Positions 1-10,960 of a stretch of DNA of 64,000 nucleotides are shown piece after piece; positions within the stretch are counted from its first letter, which is position 1; every line of letters begins with the position of its first letter. A program made the position numbers and the translations under genes. The notes under the pieces are model-generated. The model ran no database searches. It saw only the letters and a list, made by a program, of their open reading frames with translations, and was not told where the DNA came from. Source of the stretch: Orobanche coerulescens (lineage: Eukaryota; Streptophyta; Magnoliopsida; Lamiales; Orobanchaceae); contig CM065817.1 of NCBI GenBank assembly GCA_033398695.1, positions 66,514,001 to 66,578,000 on the forward strand. Direction: 5' to 3'.

Positions 1-458
1 CTTTGAGGATTCCTGGTTATTGTTATTCGTGGAATGTGAATTGTATGATTCGTATTTTGCACTTTGTTCTTGCACTAGCAAAACAGTGGAGTTTTGCTAA
101 CCCCCGAGTATTCGGGGGGTGGATGTCTGTATTGCATTCAGGTTTTGGAGCATAGCACAGGGTCGGCATGAAGGATGATGAAAGATGAACGATACTAATC
201 ACACGAGGACCCGTTTGATGTTATATTGGTTTAGTTGTATTTTATTTACGCTGCAGTATTCTTTCCCCATTGTACGGGAGTGTGTTGTACTCGACCCCTA
301 CGTGGGCATGTGTTATGATTGAGTTGTATATATTTATTGAAAGACCAAATCGGTCTACTGAGTCATGTTGAGTTGTTCGATGTTGTTACCAGCCTGGTAG
401 ATCCTTGAGGAAAGGTTCTATGGCATGTAATATCCCTGAGCGGATTGGGGGTGTTACA
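1..458 (+). repeat. E1 5' LTR, 3' portion (cut by window start)
   Basis: Matches the last ~450 bases of the complete E1 LTR at 2827-5813 and ends in the same GGGGGTGTTACA. It is followed two bases plus AA later by an iMet primer-binding site, so it is the 5' LTR of a plus-strand element. It carries the double stem-loop at 77-118 and the AGACC/GGTCT and TACCAG/CTGGTA stems typical of this family group. Confidence 0.88.
77..118 (+). promoter_or_regulatory. Adjacent double stem-loop in LTR 3' region (E1 5' LTR)
   Basis: AGCAAAAC and GTTTTGCT form a perfect 8-bp stem with loop AGTGGA. Two bases later CCCCCGA and TCGGGGG form a 7-bp stem with a 4-base loop. The same pair occurs at 5440-5481, 10241-10283 (minus), 14318-14359, 43551-43591 and 48963-49003. 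The role is not known; the position near the LTR end would suit RNA 3'-end formation or packaging, which is inference. Confidence 0.7.
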
Positions 459-462
459 TAAA

Positions 463-474
463 TGGTATCAGAGC
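463..474 (+). other. E1 primer-binding site (initiator Met tRNA)
   Basis: TGGTATCAGAGC lies four bases after the LTR end at 458. It is an exact 12-base complement of the 3' end of plant initiator methionine tRNA, the usual primer of plant Gypsy and Copia elements. Confidence 0.93.
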
Positions 475-829
475 TTAGGTTGTGGAAACCTAGGCTGTCG
501 GGTCAGTGGTGTCCGTTGAGTTTTGTCTCGTCGGATTTTTTCTGACTAAGTCGTGTCGCGACGCGTCGTCTGAGTTTGTTGGTCGTGATTAGTATCGTGG
601 GGCAATCATCATCTTCTTGCGACCTGTGGATGTAAGTCTCCCTTCTTTGTGTTGTGCCTCATGTGACACGAGCTAATTTTATGATTATTTGTTAAGTGAC
701 GGAATCCTCTTATGGATTTTGATTTCTTGATATGCGGTTATTTGACCCTCATATTTCGTTCATATGAGGAGTAGTGTTGCTGGATTGTGCATGTTTGACT
801 TTATTTCTTTTATCCGCTGTGTGAGTTCT

Positions 830-1110
830 TTGTAATGGCTTTCGGTATTTTACCGACTGAGTTCTATTTCGAAAACCGATTCCCTTAACCGAGTTTGTGG
901 CATTATGGCCTTGATCGTTTTGGCGAAATTCTTATGACGGTATTTAGTATTTTGTAAATGGCTTTTGTAAGTTTTTGAAATATTACCATCATCGGCCTTT
1001 TTGACGTTGTAAATGGTTTTTAGCCTGGTGAGTTCCGGCGCGGGACCCACGGCACTATAATGTTTCGTGTAATTACTTGAAATTTTTGGGCATTCTAGTT
1101 CATTGAATTA
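830..1110 (+). repeat. Relic of an E3-type LTR end inside the E1 internal region
   Basis: Bases 835-1090 run parallel to the 3' end of the E3 LTR (about 18850-19215): the TGACGGTATTT block, the AAATATTACC block, and the CGGCGCG-loop hairpin at 1028-1050. It ends with AATTTTTGGGCATTCTA, which corresponds to the E3/E5 LTR end (TTTTGGGGCGTTACA). The same relic is in E6 (about 44330-44590) but E2 has unrelated sequence at this place. Confidence 0.6.
1028..1050 (+). promoter_or_regulatory. Conserved GC-rich stem-loop (E1 copy)
   Basis: GTGAGTTC and GGACCCAC pair around loop CGGCGCG with one A-C mismatch. Related stems are at 19154-19176, 23291-23313, 34485-34506 and 44519-44541, and the sequence changes mostly keep the pairing. 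Confidence 0.6.
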
Positions 1111-2804
1111 TCTTTGAAAACCTTGAGTATCTTAGAAAATAAATTTCGAGACGTACTTTTAAAATGAATTATTTTCTCGTGGTACATCCAAGGTGCCACA
1201 ATATGTTTCAAAATTCTTCTACCTCGAGGACCAAAATGTTTTGAGATATTTTCAATGTTTTAGAAACACTTTTACTTAGACCCGAGGGTCGAATATTCTG
1301 AAAGTTTTCACTAAGAGAAAGTGTCCTCATTTTTATCAAATGCGAAATGGTTCTCCAAAGTCTTGATAACGATGTTTCACGTTTGTATTTTTTTGAAAGG
1401 TGATACTCAAGATCAACCGGTGTTCTTCTAAATTATTTTCAAAATGAGGTTTTTGTTTTTAAAACCTATCTATTCCCGTTTGAGGGTTGGGTATGTATGT
1501 ATGATGTTCGCATTGTCATTATGATGTTTGCTCCCGAGTATGATCGAATTGGCGGTGTGAGCGTTGAGTCGTTTTCCACACATTTGTTGTGTTAGCCCTC
1601 TGTGAGAGGTGGGATGTTGGTGTTGAATGTTGCCGCCTCATAGTGATTTCTGCGTTGTCGCGCATGTGCGAGCTGTTAGAGCTTGGTTTGGTATGACTGT
1701 GTGCATCGGTGATTGTTCCGTTATGTGTCGGTTGTTTAATGTTTTGTTACCTTGCTCCCGTTTTTGTGAATTTCGTAGACGAGGTCGAAGGTAATACCCA
1801 TACTATTTTGACTTCTGTATTTTATCTTTCTCCAGTCTATCGATTCGCTCATGTTCGTTGATACTTTATGAACTTGTTCTGTATTTCGGTTTCATCGTCC
1901 GAACGAGCTGTGATCTTGTTGTGGGTCGATCTGGTTATCGCTGTGACTTTTTCGAGTTCGGTTCGATTCTTGTGAACCTTCTTCGGAAGTGACATCATTT
2001 GTTTCTATTAGTTCTTTTATTCGAAGTGGATCGTATTTGGAACTCCTGTGTTTTCGACTCTGTCGACTCGTTTATGCTCGTTAACATTTTCTGAGCTTGT
2101 CCTGCCCCTTGCTTTTGTTGATCGAACGAGTGTGGTATTGTTTCGGAATAACTCGTTTGTCGTTGTGACTTTTCAATTGCTATTCCCTTTCCTATGGTTC
2201 TTATGTGAATGCACATCTTGTTGCTTTCACCGGATCATATATTGTCTCGAGTCGAGATGTGAACCTTGGAGTTGTTTGAATTTTATTGTTCTTCGTGATT
2301 CAAACATGATTGTTTTATTTTTGTTGTCTCGATCGTTGTGGTTCAATCGTTTGATTGTTCGGTTTTTGTTGATCTCATTTCGTGATTGTCGAACGTTCAG
2401 ACTCCTTCGTAATCTCCTTAAGTTCGGAAAATTAGTCTCGTTTTCGATCTTCCAACCCTTGGGCGGTGGAATTCCGTATCTGTTCAGCGATTGGCTCGCG
2501 TTTTGATTGATGTACCGTTGGGTTGGTCAATCATATTGATTTTCGTTCGTTGTGTTTTGTGATTGTTCGGATAATCGACTCGATTGTATTATCTGTTTGA
2601 TGACGCTTGTCACTTATTGATTTTATTATGTCTCTACCGGTGGCATTGTGTTAGCCATCGTGGAGCGTGTTTTCACGCTGTATATTCCTTTGCGTTGCTT
2701 ATAACGTTTCGCTGATGGGCGTAAGTTACGCGTTTCTTGTGTATCTCATTGAGTTTCCTGGCGAGAAATTGTTTCTCCCTACTTGTTTTAAGTTTCGGGA
2801 TGAA

Positions 2805-2826
2805 ACTTCTTTTAAGGAGGGTAGTG
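2805..2826 (+). other. E1 polypurine tract
   Basis: TTCTTTTAAGGAGGGTAGTG directly precedes the 3' LTR start TGTAATACCC at 2827. Equivalent tracts precede every other LTR of this group, for instance at 46701-46720. Confidence 0.8.
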
Positions 2827-3315
2827 TGTAATACCCGTAATTTCGATTTCTGGTAATTTCTTTTTTCGGCAAAAGTCCGTTTTGACGACTCGCTCATGAC
2901 CGTTTCGTCATTACGAGAATGATTAATTCTGCACTTTTTGTCATCCGAGTTCGTTTCGGTGTCATTTTGTTGAGTTCCGTGCTTTTTGGCGACTTTTCCG
3001 CACTTGAGTTCGATTCTTGCGAATCTCATTCGAAACTGCTATTTCGAGTTTCCCGTAAGTCCATTTAACTTTGTTAGATGTGTTGTGAACTTCGGTTTGG
3101 TTATTCAATCACGTATCGTGATTTTCGGGCGTTTTGGGCCATTTTGTAATTTACCCAAAGTTGTGGGTATCCGCATTCGTATTTGTTGTATTGACCTTTT
3201 TCATGGTCGAGTACGATAAATTGTTGCATGGTATTTCTTTTCGGATCGCTGTTGTTGTCCGAGAGCATTTTGTCGTGTTCGTTTCGTGCGTTTTCGGGAA
3301 TTCAAGTCATCGAGT

Positions 3316-3534
3316 CATGGCGGCTAGGCACGCGCCGGCCACGTGCGGCAGGGACCGGCCAGGCGCGCACGAGCTGCGCGCACGGTCCGGTGCTCGTGCG
3401 GCCCTGGCTGCACACGCACGAGCAAGTTCTCGTGCCCGGTGCTCGTGCGTCGGCGATTGGGCGGCGATGGCGTGCACGACGAGCGCCACGGCCGCCGCTC
3501 GTGCGTGCTGCCGTGTGTCGGGCAAGATATATGA
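3316..3534 (+). promoter_or_regulatory. E1 LTR promoter: GC-rich inverted-motif block and TATA box
   Basis: In an otherwise AT-rich LTR this 200-base block is very GC-rich and repeats GCACGAG and its complement CTCGTGC in both orientations. It ends 5 bases before GATATATGA at about 3526-3534, a likely TATA box. Long overlapping open frames here are a by-product of GC content. Promoter function is inference from position. Confidence 0.6.
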
Positions 3535-4700
3535 TCGAGCAGACGGGTTTTTCACCCATTTTCTCATTCTTTTCCTTCTCTTCCGCGGCTGGAGGTGTGG
3601 TAAACATGTATAGATGTTGTTCAACTATCAATCCACGAAGTTCTTGAGTTCATATCATTGATTAATCATCATTTGATCCAGCGAATCAAGGTAATCTCTT
3701 CTTAGAACCCTAGTTTCTTGAATTATAGGGTTTTTACGTTTTTGGCCGATTCGTTCCGTATTGTTGATTAATCCATGATGGGTATGATTAATCTTAGTAT
3801 TATTCATGTGTTTAACAACATCTAATCCTTGTTTTTTGTCGAATCAAGGTATTTTGACTTGAACCCTTGTTTTGAAGATTTTGGGGATTTTCATTTTGAT
3901 TTCAATTCCAATCCATTTTTGTTCCATTAATTGTTGTATAAACGTTGTTTTGAACATGTTCTATGGATTGGATACTCGTATCTTTGATTCGTTCAACCCG
4001 AGGGGTGATTTCCTTGTTCTTTGAGGGTCTCGAACATTTAATGTTCGATTAAATGCTCGAATGAGTTCCCTTCGATAGTTTGTTGAGATTTCTGTTGTTT
4101 TGGCCTTGATTCTCGTCGTGACCATGTGTTATTGTTCCTTCCGGAGGTTTATAGGTGCTTGAGGATTCCGATGTTGAATCTCATGGGTGATTGATGATTC
4201 GTGTGGTGTTTTCCCATAGTAATTTTGGTGCTATCGCGTTCTTGATAGTGTTCGGGAGTTCGGGGCCGTTCGACCGTATTTCATCCATCGTCTTGTTGTG
4301 ATCGTGGTTTCGAGGCAAGTACCTTGTTCATACGCTTCTCGTTTTGTGGATATGATGATCGGTGGTCGTCTTGGTGTGTTGGTTTGGTTATTTGCAAATG
4401 AGTTTTCAAAAGAATTGTTTTGGCCTCGTTAAATGCTCTCTTTCAAAATGCGTGTGTGTTTGGTGAACGGTGTGTTTTGGGAATTGATTATGATTTGATT
4501 ATTTCGAACATTGAAGGCTTTGATGATACCCCTGTTGTTTAAAGTTATGGAATCGTGTATTCCATGTTTAATCTTGTTATTGTGTTTTGAAGAGTTCGAT
4601 AATGGTGTCTGATTAGTGGCCATATCTAGTGAGTATTCTTAATGAACTTACATTCTTAGCATATTAGTATTGCATGATTAATGTGTGTGTGTGTATGCTC

Positions 4701-4845
4701 ACTACGGGTTAGATCCGACGGGGTCTCGATAGGGGTCCACAGAGACGTGGATCGATGAGCTTGCTTTTAACCACTACATGTTAGATCCGATGAGGTCTCG
4801 GTAAGGGTCCACAGAGACGTGGATCGATGATTAATTATGGTGCAT
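4701..4845 (+). repeat. E1 LTR tandem repeat, 72-bp period, two copies
   Basis: ACTACGGGTTAGATCCGA and ACTACATGTTAGATCCGA start units at 4701 and 4773; both contain GGTCCACAGAGACGTGG. A second, unrelated pair built on TTGGGGCTAAAATCCCA lies at about 5041-5145. Confidence 0.85.
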
Positions 4846-5439
4846 TTTGCAAATGTGGGATTATTGGCATTTCGGAAAACGGTTATTTTGAACGGTATTG
4901 CATGCATTGACTAAGTGTGTAAGAGGTAAGTTGTTCGTTTGGCCTACTTGGCTAGGATGGCACAAGAGTATTTTGTTGTTTGTGTTAAATCATTTAATTG
5001 TGGATTTGATGATTGGAAAACGAACCTTGTTGTCGTTCTCGTGTACTGTGAGTTGATGAGATTTGGGGCTAAAATCCCAACGGGTTTGTAGAGGTTTATT
5101 GTGAGTTGATGAATTTTGGGGCTAAAATCCCAATGGTTTTATAAAGGTCATTTTACGGAAAGTAAACCTTTGGGGCGGTGACCCCTTTCGCCTTTTGTTT
5201 TTTGAAAAGTAGGATTTAATAAATTCTAAATTGTTTTCTATTAAAACTCTCTATGGCATTTTAAATCGTTTTATAAATTGTTTCCCTTGATTTGTGATCT
5301 TTCGGTTTTGGAATGTTTTACCCAAACACTTGTCTCGGGAAGTACTTTTCATTTCGTTTGGATCTTTGAGGATTCCTGGTTATTGTTATTCGTGGAATGT
5401 GAATTGTATGATTCGTATTTTGCACTTTGTTCTTGCACT

Positions 5440-5481
5440 AGCAAAATAGTGGAGTTTTGCTAACCCCCGAGTATTCGGGGG
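5440..5481 (+). promoter_or_regulatory. Adjacent double stem-loop (E1 3' LTR)
   Basis: Same two stems as at 77-118. One base change (AAAAC to AAAAT) turns a C-G pair into U-G in RNA, so the first stem is still pairable. Confidence 0.65.
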
Positions 5482-5813
5482 TGGATGTCTGTATTGCATT
5501 CAGGTTTTGGAGCATAGCACAGGGTCGGCATGAAGGATGATGAACGATACTAATCACACGAGGACCCGTTTGATGTTATATTGGTTTAGTTGTATTTTAT
5601 TTCTGCTACATTATTCTTTCCCCGTTGTACGGGAGTGTGTTGTACTCTACCCCTGCGTGGGCATGTGTTATGATTGAGTTTTATATATTTATTGAAAGAC
5701 CAAATCGGTCTACTGAGTCATGTTGAGTTGTGCGATGTTGTTACCAGCCTGGTAGATCCTTGAGGAGAGGTTCTACGGCGTGTAATATCCCTGAGCGGAT
5801 TGGGGGTGTTACA

Positions 5814-7359
5814 CCTACGAAACATGAAACATATGGGCAAGATACTTGCCTCGATACCGCGAGCAATGAAACGACGAATAGACACGGCCGAGTAGCCCTC
5901 GAACTTCCAAAATCGACCAAAAACCCGACAACTCCACGGAAACTACAAAAACAAAATCACTACGAATCAATAACGTTAAACGGCGTCCGAATCAACCCTA
6001 AAAACAACAAGGATTCGAGGGTTCTTCAAGGAAATGGGAAATCAATGTTCCGGGTTGGTAAAAATCGATAAACGAGTTACAAAATCCGAAGATCAAGGCC
6101 AAGACAACAAGAATACCATAACCAATTCATTAATCTCGGATAAAATCGATGAATCACGAAGAAACCCCCAAAAATCATACAATCAAGGTTCTAAGTAATG
6201 AAATACCTTGATTCGATGAAAAACACGGATTAGATGTTGATATAATTAACAAGAATCTTCCAAAATGCCTTGGAATCGATTAGAACCGGCCAAGAACTCG
6301 AGTTCCCGAGTCTCCCGTCGCCAGCCGCCACAAAAACGAAGAAGAGGGTGAAAAAATAAGGTCTGGCAGAAGCCCAGGCCTATATATGCCGATAGGGTTA
6401 CGGCCGTAACCGGCAGTGCCTTAAGTCCGTAACTCGGTCAATGCGCGTTAGCGTACGCAACGGACGAACACTTGCGTACGCAACCATCACACCTTACGGA
6501 CGTAATCGGCATAGCCTTACGGCCGTAACCGAGCATCCCAGACTACTGGTCGAAATATGCCGAATCCTTACAGCCGTAACCGGCCAGCGCCTAACGGCCG
6601 TAACAAGCCTTACGGTCGTAACCGGATAGGCCTTACGGCCGTAATCGAGTACCCCGGGCACAGGTGTCCGGAAGCCTTACGACCGTAATCGGCCAGGCGT
6701 TACGGCCGTAACTCGCTCCAGCCCACACCCGACCATCCGGTTTGATACTCGACGACGTCTCAATCACGCGAACGCACCGGCTATGATCCAAAACAATAAC
6801 GAACAAGCTACGAAACTCAACGTATCACAATACAAGCATGCGATTCCAAAGATGCGGACGACAACAGTCCATTCTACCGAAGAAAATTCAACGAAACCGG
6901 AATGAAGGTCTCGGGTAGTACATTACCATAGCGTGCGCTAACCAATAAGCATAGCGTGCGCTAATGACTCAGAAGGATAGCAACAGAACATCTTAGAAAT
7001 GGGTATGACGACAGACACCCACAACTTTGGGAAATTACAAAATGGTCCCAAATATCCGAAAATCATGATACGACAACGAACATCCAAACCGAAGTACACA
7101 ACACGTATAACAACGTTAAATGAACTTATGAGAAACCCGAAACGATAGTTTCGAATGAGATTCCCAAGAATCGAACTCATATGGAAAAGTCGCCAAAAAA
7201 GCATGGAACTCAGCAAAATGACACCGAAACGAACTCGGACGTCAAAAAGTGCAGAATCAAATACTCTCAGAATGACGAAATGGTCATGGGCGAGTCGTCA
7301 AAACGGACTCCTGCCGAAAAAAAAAGAAATTACCAGAAATCGAAATTGTGGATATTACA
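5814..7359 (-). repeat. E2 3' LTR, promoter-proximal half
   Basis: Reverse complement starts TGTAATATCCACAATTTCG at 7359 and matches 14718-15959 plus 11360-11685 of the other E2 LTR. The join at 5813/5814 falls inside CCTAC, where the other LTR copy reads GTGCCTACGAAAC at about 11367. The missing distal part is the cost of the E1 insertion. Confidence 0.85.
6381..6713 (-). promoter_or_regulatory. E2 3' LTR promoter: TTACGGCCGTAA palindrome array and TATA box
   Basis: At least ten copies of a 12-base word, four of them the perfect palindrome TTACGGCCGTAA, spaced about 25-45 bases from 6397 to 6713. A TATATAT box at 6381-6387 lies about 10 bases downstream on the minus strand. The matching array in the other LTR is at 14998-15311 with its TATA at 14980-14986. 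Binding by a dimeric factor is a reasonable inference, not shown. Confidence 0.65.
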
Positions 7360-7884
7360 TACTACCCTCCTTAAAAGAAGTTTCGTCCCGAAACTTAAAA
7401 CAAGTAGGGAGAAGCAATATCCCGCCAGGAAAACTCAACGAGATACACAAGAAACGCGTAACTTATGCCTAACGGTGAAACGTTACAAGCAACGCGAAGG
7501 AATATACGGCGTGAAAACACGCTCCACGACGACCAACACAATGCCACCGGTAGAGATATAATAAAACCAACAAGTGACAAGCGTCATCAAACAGATAATA
7601 CGATCAAGTCGATTATCTGAACAATCCCAAAAAAAGGTACCTGTTACAAGGAAACACGCACAGTCGAGAAAACAGAAAATAAGCACAAAACGATCCACAG
7701 GGACAATCACAAACAATTCGGACTACGCCGAAATCCTCAAAAACCACACTAGGCATCTCCGAGTCCTTTCAGAGCAGAGACGCAACCTCGATCACCAAAT
7801 CTCTTCGCTACCGTCTCGCAATGCACGGCTCGGTGACCTACCTGGCCACACTCGAAACAGCTGACTAACGGTGAACGACAATTC

Positions 7885-8095
7885 TTCGTAGTACGAGACG
7901 AGACAACAACAATCGGACAACCACGATTAAACAACAATGATCGGACAACAACGATCAAACAACATCGATCGGACAACAACGATCGGACACCGAAGACCGA
8001 ACAACAATGATCGAACAATAACAATCGAACAACAACAATCGAGCAACAATGATCGAACAACAATGATCGAATAACAACGGTCGAACAAAGACTCC
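7885..8095 (-). repeat. Minisatellite in E2 interior (AACAACAATGATCG-type units)
   Basis: About a dozen irregular 14-18-base units based on AACAACAATGATCGA. The homologous part of E1 (about 2286-2400) shows only a few GTTGT/GATTGTTCG words, so the array expanded in E2. Confidence 0.8.
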
Positions 8096-8334
8096 GAAGT
8101 TCACATCTCAACTAAAGATATAAACAAAACTTGTAGAAACTAAAGGATGTTAATTTCGAGCAAGGTTCATAAGAATCGAACCGAACTCGGAAAAGTCACA
8201 ACGATAATCAGATTGATCCGAAACAAGGTTACAACCCGTTAGAACAATGGCAACCGAGATACCAAACAAGTTCAGAAAGTATCAACGAACATGAGTGAGT
8301 CGATAGAATTTTGAAGGAGAAAATGCAGAAGTCA

Positions 8335-8400
8335 AAAATAATACGAGTATTACATTCGACCTCTTTTTAAAAGAAGTGCCGCCCCGAAACTCACAACAAC
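8335..8400 (-). repeat. Relic polypurine tract plus LTR start inside E2 interior
   Basis: Minus strand reads CTTCTTTTAAAAAGAGGTCGAA and then TGTAATACTCGTATTA, the layout of a polypurine tract joined to an LTR start. E6 has the same relic at about 45650-45700 (TATAATACCCG) and E1 at about 1785-1800. Confidence 0.6.
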
Positions 8401-9867
8401 GAAAGCAAGGTGACAACACGACAAGCAACCGACAGAAACATCTCCCATGGGCTTCTCAGAGTCGATCCTGATATCTGTGCTGAAGCGTGGACTCCGGAAG
8501 TCTCGGTAACCAATTCTCAAAACTAGATTCTATGTCCCTCGAGTCCATACTTGTAATCTGCTACTGGCGTAGAAGGCAAATTTGCACGTACATGCCCCAG
8601 CACATTACAGTCGAAGCGCCTCGACATACCGAAAATACAACTGCTAGGTACAATGGATTATACCATCACAAAAAAACATACCAAAGATGTCAATTCCAAA
8701 CAACATATCAACGTAAGATAGCCCACATACACAGAATTATAGCAGCGGTGACATACATTCGGCGATTTCAACGGCCCGAATGATAACCCGCACACAATCA
8801 CAAAAGATTATGAAATAATCACAAAGGTACACAATCATACAAACCCAAGCTCTAACAGCTCGCACAGGTGCAATAGCGCGCAAATCACCACGAAATGACA
8901 ACATTAAAGATCAATGTCACACCTCTCACCGAGGGCTAATACAACAATTGTGTGGCGGATGAGTCAGCGCTCACACCACCAATTCAATCAAAACTCCAGG
9001 TTTAACACCCTAACGAAAGTGCGAACATCATACACACCTTCTCCGACCACAAGCAGGAAGTGATAGGTTTCTAAAAACGAAAACCGCCTTTTGAAAAATT
9101 TTGGAAACACCAGTTGATCTTGAGTATCACTTTACAAAAAGTTGAACAAACATCGTTGTCGAGACTTTGAAAACCATCTTGCGTTTGATAAAACGAGGAC
9201 ACTCTCCTTTTAGTGAAAAACTTTCATAAATATTCGACCCTTGGGTCTAAGCAAATGCATTTCCAAAATTACTGGAATATCAAAAATATTTTACTTTTCA
9301 AAGTAGAAGAATTTTGAAATAGAATGTTGCGCTAGTAGGCGCCTCGAAAATACAATCCATTTAAAACTACGTCTCGAATTTTATTTTCTAAGATGCTCAA
9401 GGTTTTCAAAAATCCAATAAGCCAGAATGCCCAAAAACTCGCACGTATCGACATACACTTACATACATCATAATACACGCGTCAACTCGTTCAAAACCAA
9501 GACAACACCTATCTTTTACCGGAAACAAACAGTCGAATATCATATTCAAAAGGACATAAATAACGACAGCACTCTTATATAAACGAAATATGAGAGTCAT
9601 ATAAACCCATCACGAAACGAAGAATCTGCATAAAGATCCCATCACTTAACACATAATCATACTAGTAAATCGTGTCACACGGGGCACAACACAAAGAAGG
9701 GAGACTTACATCCACAGATCGCACGAAGGTGATGATTGCCCCACGATACTAATCACGACAAACCAACTCAGACGATGCGTCGCGACATGACTCAGTCAGA
9801 AAAAATCCAACGAGACAAAACTCAACAGACACCACTAAACCCGACAGCCTAGGTTTCCACAACCTTT

Positions 9868-9879
9868 GCTCCGATACCA
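9868..9879 (-). other. E2 primer-binding site (initiator Met tRNA)
   Basis: Minus strand TGGTATCGGAGC, one A-to-G change from the exact iMet complement; the change leaves a G-U pair with the tRNA. Confidence 0.85.
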
Positions 9880-10240
9880 TTTATGTAACACCCCCAATCC
9901 GCTCAGGGATATTACACGCCGTAGAACCTTTCTCAAGGATCTACCAGGCTGGTAACAACATTGAACATCTCAACAATGCCTTTAAGGCTAAAATGACTCA
10001 GTAGACCGATTTGGTCTTTCAATCCAAAAATACAACTCAATCTCAATACATGCCCATGCAGGGGTCAAATACAAAATACTCCCGTACAACGGGAAAAAAT
10101 ACTGCAGCGGAAATAAAATACAACTAAACCAATACGACATCAAATGGGTCCTCGTGTGATTAGTATCGTTCATCTTTCATCATCCTTCATGCCGACCATG
10201 TGTTATGCTCCCCAAAACCTGAATGCAATACAGACATTCA

Positions 10241-10283
10241 CCCCCCGAATACTCGGGGGTTAGCAAAACTCCACTATTTTGCT
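10241..10283 (-). promoter_or_regulatory. Adjacent double stem-loop (E2 5' LTR)
   Basis: Reverse complement of the E1/E6 double stem-loop; CCCCCGA/TCGGGGG is intact and AGCAAAA/TTTTGCT is intact apart from the loop-closing pair. Confidence 0.65.
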
Positions 10284-10328
10284 AGTGCAAGTATAAAATA
10301 CGAAAACAAGCCATACATATCATACTCC

Positions 10329-10432
10329 AAGGACTTAGAAATCATAAACATACTTCTTGTGGTAAATCACTGATCAAAACAAGGACTTAGAAATCATAAA
10401 CATACTTCTTGTGGTAAATCACTGATCAAAAC
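10329..10432. repeat. 52-bp exact tandem duplication in E2 LTR
   Basis: Units 10329-10380 and 10381-10432 are identical by eye, so the duplication is recent relative to the LTR. Confidence 0.92.
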
Positions 10433-10639
10433 GGTTAAATCGAAAGATAGGGGTAAACCCGATATACACCTTGTAAAAACATTTTACGATCTCGGGAGTT
10501 TTGAAACATTTGGGATTTAAGAATTCTCAAGCCTTTCGAAAACATTTAGGGACACAGCCCAAAAGTTATTTTCCCAAAGCACAATCATGATAACAACACA
10601 CGGGGTCCAAGACCCGATCATATCATAACAACATGTTTC

Positions 10640-10960
10640 CACAGATTATTCGCGACCCGTGCTAGGAAGCCACGGACCTCAGATGCTCTCGTAGAACATA
10701 CCCGAGTGAATAACCCACAGGGTAAACATACCGAATCACATGTCACCGTAACAATAGTCACGTAACCACAAGCACAGATACGTTCATAACCAAATCACAA
10801 CCATAAGTTATCCCGGCATCGCGCTAACAAGCCACGAACCTCGGAGTCCCCGCAAGACATACCCGATGGATAACCCCACAAGTTATCCCCGCGATTGGGC
10901 TAACAAGCCACGAACCTCGGAGTCCCCACAAGACATACCCGATGGATAACCCTATGGTCA
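10640..10960 (-). repeat. E2 LTR tandem repeat, 76-bp period, about three copies
   Basis: Units contain GCTAACAAGCCACGAACC (10823 and 10899) with a more diverged first copy near 10650. This is the E2 counterpart of the mid-LTR repeats seen, with different sequence, in E1, E3, E6 and the solo LTR. Confidence 0.83.

Larger units (their letters stand above)
459..2826 (+). mobile_element. E1 internal region, non-coding (LARD-like)
   Basis: About 2.4 kb between primer site and polypurine tract. No gag, protease, reverse transcriptase, RNase H or integrase motif is visible in any frame; the open frames are AT/TG-rich chance frames. It is homologous to the internal regions of E2 (7360-9883, reversed) and E6 (43948-46720). 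That combination of long LTRs and a conserved non-coding interior fits a large retrotransposon derivative mobilised in trans. Two similar ~240-base blocks (about 1800-1990 and 2040-2230) repeat the CGTTCGAAC-like and GAGCTTGT-like wording inside it. Confidence 0.82.
2827..5813 (+). repeat. E1 3' LTR (complete, 2987 bp)
   Basis: Begins TGTAATACCC after the polypurine tract and ends GGGGGTGTTACA at 5813. The next bases, CCTACGAAACATG, resume E2 LTR sequence, so the insertion point is exact on this side. Order inside: GC-rich block (3316-3520), TATA box (3526-3533), transcribed leader, a 72-bp-period repeat pair (4701-4845), a GGGGCTAAAATCCCA pair (5041-5145), double stem-loop (5440-5481). By eye it differs from the fragment at 1-458 by a few substitutions and one small deletion near 5543, so E1 is fairly recent. 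Confidence 0.9.
7360..9883 (-). mobile_element. E2 internal region, non-coding
   Basis: Homologous to E1 459-2826 in reverse. No polyprotein motif. From its 3' end it holds the polypurine tract (RC of TACTACCCTCCTTAAAAG at 7360-7377), a short-unit minisatellite (7885-8095), an old internal polypurine/LTR-start relic (about 8340-8400) and the primer site. Where E1 and E6 carry the E3-like LTR relic, E2 has about 150 bases of different sequence (about 9430-9590). Confidence 0.8.

Noticed and set aside
2048..2506. 152-aa open frame in E1 interior, apparently hydrophobic
   Set aside because: Composition follows TTG/CTT-rich DNA; the homologous frames in E2 and E6 are not kept, and no motif is visible.
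3134..3647. Overlapping Arg/Ala-rich open frames on both strands
   Set aside because: Lack of stops is caused by the GC-rich LTR promoter block; all six frames are similarly open.
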